A DNA stretch of 64,000 nt, taken from Bacteroidaceae bacterium (GTDB lineage: Bacteria > Bacteroidota > Bacteroidia > Bacteroidales > Bacteroidaceae). Under the pieces are notes generated by a model. It searched no databases, was not told where the DNA came from, and saw only the letters and a program-made list of their open reading frames with translations. Both the position numbers and the translations under genes were made by a program. Below are positions 61,225 to 64,000 of this stretch, piece after piece. Every line of letters begins with the position of its first letter. Positions within the stretch are counted from its first letter, which is position 1. The DNA is taken from assembly GCA_017427065.1 (NCBI GenBank), contig JAFRTL010000005.1, positions 1 through 64,000 of the forward strand, in the 5' to 3' direction.

Positions 61225-64000
61225 ATGAAACAATTCAAAAAGATAAACAATATTGCAGGATGGCTCTCGTTCCTTGTGGCAGGCATGGTTTACTGCCTTA
61301 CCATCGAACCAACGGCCAGTTTCTGGGATTGCCCTGAATTCATTACTACGGGCTATAAACTGGAAGTGGGACACCCCCCTGGCGCCCCCTTCTTTATGCT
61401 GGTAGCCAATCTGTTCTCACAGTTTGCCGGTGATGCTTCCCAAGTGGCCCGTATGGTCAACTACATGAGCGCCCTGATGAGTGGTGCCTGCATCATGTTC
61501 CTTTTCTGGACCATTACCCACCTCGTGCGTAAGTTGGTCACCAGAGAAGGAGAGAACCATATCAGTACACCAAAGATTGTGACCATTATCGGTAGCGGAT
61601 TGGTAGGTGCTTTTGCCTATTGTTTCAGTGATACATTCTGGTTCAGTGCAGTAGAAGGTGAAGTCTATGCCTTCTCCTCTTTGTTTACCGCCGTGGTATT
61701 CTGGTTGATACTGAAATGGGAAGACATGGCCGATCAGTCTGATAGCGGGCGTTGGCTCATCCTCATAGCTTACCTCACAGGCTTGAGCATCGGTGTGCAC
61801 CTGTTGAATCTTCTCTGCCTCCCAGCCATCGTACTGGTCTATTATTACAAGAAGACACCGAATGCCACTGCTTGGGGATCCATCCTCGCTTTGGTGGCCT
61901 CTGCCATCTTGGTAGCCGCCGTGCTCTATGGCATCGTGCCAGGTATTGCCAAGGTAGGTGGTTGGTTCGAGTTGTTCTTCGTCAATACGCTGGGCATGGG
62001 CTTCAATACAGGCGTCATTGTCTATATCATCGTGTTGGCAGCCGTATTGGTTTGGGGCATCTATGAGAGCTACAAGGAGCGTAACACCAGTATGATGAAC
62101 ATTTCGTTCCTGCTCACCATAGCCCTTCTGGGCATTCCGTTCTATGGTCATGGCACCAGTGCCGTGATCATTGGCCTTGTCATCTTGGCCGTACTGTGGT
62201 TCCTGCTTCGCCCTGCCTTCCAGCAGAAAATACCAGAGAAGTGGCGCGTCAATGCTCGTACATTAAACACCACCCTGTTGGCCATGATGATGATTGTCCT
62301 AGGTTATAGCAGCTATGCGCTTATCGTGATACGCTCCACCGCAAACACACCAATGGATCAGAACTCCCCAGAGGATATCTTCACGCTGCGTGAATACTTG
62401 GGACGTGAGCAATACGGCACCTACCCCTTGTTCTACGGCAAGACCTATAACTCCAAGGTGGCACTGGAGGCCAAAGACGGCTACTGCGAGCCAAAGGTAA
62501 AGTCACAGGAGTATAAGTGGATTCGCAAGGAAAAGACCACTCCGAACGAGCCTGACCAATACATTCAGATTCCAGGACGTACCAATTACGAGTATGCCCA
62601 GAACATCTTCTTCCCTCGTTTGTGGGACAGCGACATGGGACACCCTGCCATGTATGAAGCATGGTTGGACATCGAAGGTCATGAAGTGCCTTACGACCAG
62701 TGCGGACAGATGATCATGGTGAAGATTCCTACCCAGTGGGAAAACATCAAGTTCTTCTTCTCTTACCAGCTTAACTGGATGTACTGGCGCTACTTCATGT
62801 GGAACTTCGCTGGTCGCCAAAACGACCTTCAAGGTAATGGAGAGATAGAGAACGGCAACTGGATTACCGGCTTTAACTTCATCGATAACCTCTTGGTAGG
62901 CAATCAGGAACTGCTGCCTACGGAACTGAAGGAAAACAAAGGCCACAACGTCTATTACTGCCTACCACTCCTATTGGGCATCCTCGGTTTGTTCTGGCAA
63001 GCCTACCGCGGACAGAAAGGCATACAGCAGTTCTGGGTAGTCTTCTTCCTGTTCTTCATGACGGGTATTGCTATCGTAGTCTATCTGAACCAGACACCTG
63101 GGCAGCCTCGTGAGCGCGACTATGCCTACGCCGGCTCCTTCTATGCCTACGCCATCTGGATAGGCATGGGTGTGGCAGCCATCGTAGAAACGCTCCTTAA
63201 ATACGCCAAGACCAAACCGTTAGTCACTGCTTCCGTCATCTCCGCCCTCTGCCTGTTGGTACCTATACAGATGGCTTCTCAGAACTGGGACGACCACGAT
63301 CGCAGCGGACGTTACATGACGCGCGACTTCGGACAGAACTACCTTATGACGTTGCCAGAGGAAGGCTATCCAATTATTTATACCAATGGCGACAACGATA
63401 CCTTCCCTCTGTGGTACAATCAAGACGTGGAAGGCTTCCGTCTCGATGCCCGTATCTGTAACCTCAGCTACCTGCAGACCGATTGGTACATCGACCAGAT
63501 GCGCCGTCCAGCCTATAAATCCCCGTCCCTCCCTATCTCATGGGAGCGCAGTGAATATGTGGAAGGCACCAACGACTATGTGGAAGTAGTGCCCGCCTAC
63601 AAGCAAAGCATAGACAACCTTTATGCCGATGCCCGCAAGCAGGCAGCCGAAGGCAATCCACAACTATTGGAGAATGTTATCAACGAGTACGGCGAAGACC
63701 CCTACGAGCTGGAAAACATCTTCAAGTACTGGGTACGTGGCAAGCATGAAGACCTGCACGTCATCCCTACCGACAGCATCGTGATGAAGATCGACAAGGA
63801 AGCCGTGCGTCGCAGTGGCATGCTCATCCCTACCGATAGCATCCCCGACCACATGACCATCTCCCTGAAGGGCAAGCGCATGCTCATCCGCTCAGAGCTC
63901 ATGATGCTCGAGATGTTGCTGCAAGCCAATTGGGAGCGCCCCATCTTCATCGCCATCAGTGTTGGCAGTGACAACATGCTGGGCATGGAAGACCACTTCA
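61225..64000 (+). CDS. DUF2723/TMEM260-like membrane glycosyltransferase candidate (3' end outside window)
   Basis: The first 925 codons are present and no stop occurs before the window end. Many membrane helices fill the first 370 residues, then a soluble domain, more helices at about 575-690, and another soluble part. The first outside loop reads PTASFWDCPEFITTGYKLEV then GHPPGAPFFMLVANLF, the acidic plus HPPG pattern of DUF2723. Human TMEM260, in the same family, is a protein O-mannosyltransferase, and Bacteroidetes glycosylate many exported proteins. A role in protein O-glycosylation is therefore plausible but not shown. It has its own promoter. Confidence 0.82.
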   Translation, partial: MKQFKKINNIAGWLSFLVAGMVYCLTIEPTASFWDCPEFITTGYKLEVGHPPGAPFFMLVANLFSQFAGDASQVARMVNYMSALMSGACIMFLFWTITHLVRKLVTREGENHISTPKIVTIIGSGLVGAFAYCFSDTFWFSAVEGEVYAFSSLFTAVVFWLILKWEDMADQSDSGRWLILIAYLTGLSIGVHLLNLLCLPAIVLVYYYKKTPNATAWGSILALVASAILVAAVLYGIVPGIAKVGGWFELFFVNTLGMGFNTGVIVYIIVLAAVLVWGIYESYKERNTSMMNISFLLTIALLGIPFYGHGTSAVIIGLVILAVLWFLLRPAFQQKIPEKWRVNARTLNTTLLAMMMIVLGYSSYALIVIRSTANTPMDQNSPEDIFTLREYLGREQYGTYPLFYGKTYNSKVALEAKDGYCEPKVKSQEYKWIRKEKTTPNEPDQYIQIPGRTNYEYAQNIFFPRLWDSDMGHPAMYEAWLDIEGHEVPYDQCGQMIMVKIPTQWENIKFFFSYQLNWMYWRYFMWNFAGRQNDLQGNGEIENGNWITGFNFIDNLLVGNQELLPTELKENKGHNVYYCLPLLLGILGLFWQAYRGQKGIQQFWVVFFLFFMTGIAIVVYLNQTPGQPRERDYAYAGSFYAYAIWIGMGVAAIVETLLKYAKTKPLVTASVISALCLLVPIQMASQNWDDHDRSGRYMTRDFGQNYLMTLPEEGYPIIYTNGDNDTFPLWYNQDVEGFRLDARICNLSYLQTDWYIDQMRRPAYKSPSLPISWERSEYVEGTNDYVEVVPAYKQSIDNLYADARKQAAEGNPQLLENVINEYGEDPYELENIFKYWVRGKHEDLHVIPTDSIVMKIDKEAVRRSGMLIPTDSIPDHMTISLKGKRMLIRSELMMLEMLLQANWERPIFIAISVGSDNMLGMEDHF

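Overview
This window is a chromosomal segment of a Bacteroidales bacterium, most likely Prevotella-like. The evidence is the gene set (rimP-nusA-infB-cvpA-sufBCDS, speA-argB, a dipeptidyl peptidase IV homologue, GH3-fold and DUF3108 proteins, a DUF2723 membrane protein) and the promoters. Many promoters match the Bacteroidetes sigma-ABfr pattern, TTG then about 19-21 bp then TAnnTTTG, and Shine-Dalgarno sites are not obvious. Most of the window is ordinary core chromosome. Two short stretches look accessory or decayed: 0.1-1.4 kb and 24.9-26.8 kb. I saw no tRNA, rRNA, CRISPR array or intact insertion sequence.

Layout. 0-1.4 kb: the start of an HU-like gene with a long structured leader, a McrC nuclease remnant between 27-bp inverted repeats, and an internally deleted P5-like phage protein. 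1.4-11.7 kb: one minus-strand operon, rimP-nusA-infB-cvpA-sufB-sufC-sufD-sufS, covering ribosome maturation, transcription, translation and Fe-S assembly. Its promoter is followed at once by an intrinsic terminator, as in attenuation. 11.7-17.3 kb: a membrane protein, a serine hydrolase, an ECF sigma/anti-sigma pair, argB and speA. 17.3-21.2 kb: a secreted protein, a GH27 alpha-galactosidase-type lipoprotein and a SASA-type esterase. 21.2-24.8 kb: aroK, a viroplasmin-RNase HI fusion, a secreted protein and an MsbA-type ABC exporter. 24.8-26.8 kb: an AT-rich block full of palindromes, a short orphan ORF and an AraC regulator ending in a C9 tract. 26.8-30.2 kb: an esterase lipoprotein, an LPS-kinase-like protein, a GT2 glycosyltransferase and purN. 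30.3-36.9 kb: acpP-fabF-rnc, pfkA, a GH3-fold ligase and cysS. 36.9-46.7 kb: a DUF3108 protein and an Ig-like lipoprotein, then a complete RND efflux operon and an lpxA homologue. 46.9-53.6 kb: a UxaA-type dehydratase and a CBM9-like protein, divergent from a Tat-exported Gfo/Idh oxidoreductase and a HEAT protein with two DUF1080 (3-keto-glycoside hydrolase) domains. 53.7-61.1 kb: a tight operon cysE-rlmL-like-DPP IV-purD-two membrane proteins. 61.2 kb to the end: a DUF2723 (TMEM260-like) protein cut by the window.

Two patterns cross the window. Many junctions between genes are filled by short tandem repeats of different sequence but the same 7-bp period (ATTGAAC, GCAACAT, AATTGTG, CTCTAAA, ATTCTTC, CATAATT). 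These repeats create false upstream starts for sufS, sufC and argB, and in one case supply a promoter -33 element. Second, a roughly 230-bp nested palindrome at 25.2-25.4 kb has a 19-nt outer stem and three inner hairpins whose loops are all 10 nt; I do not recognise it. The most interesting protein system is the Gfo/Idh plus HEAT-DUF1080-DUF1080 pair, which suggests an oxidative (3-keto) route of glycoside cleavage in the cell envelope.
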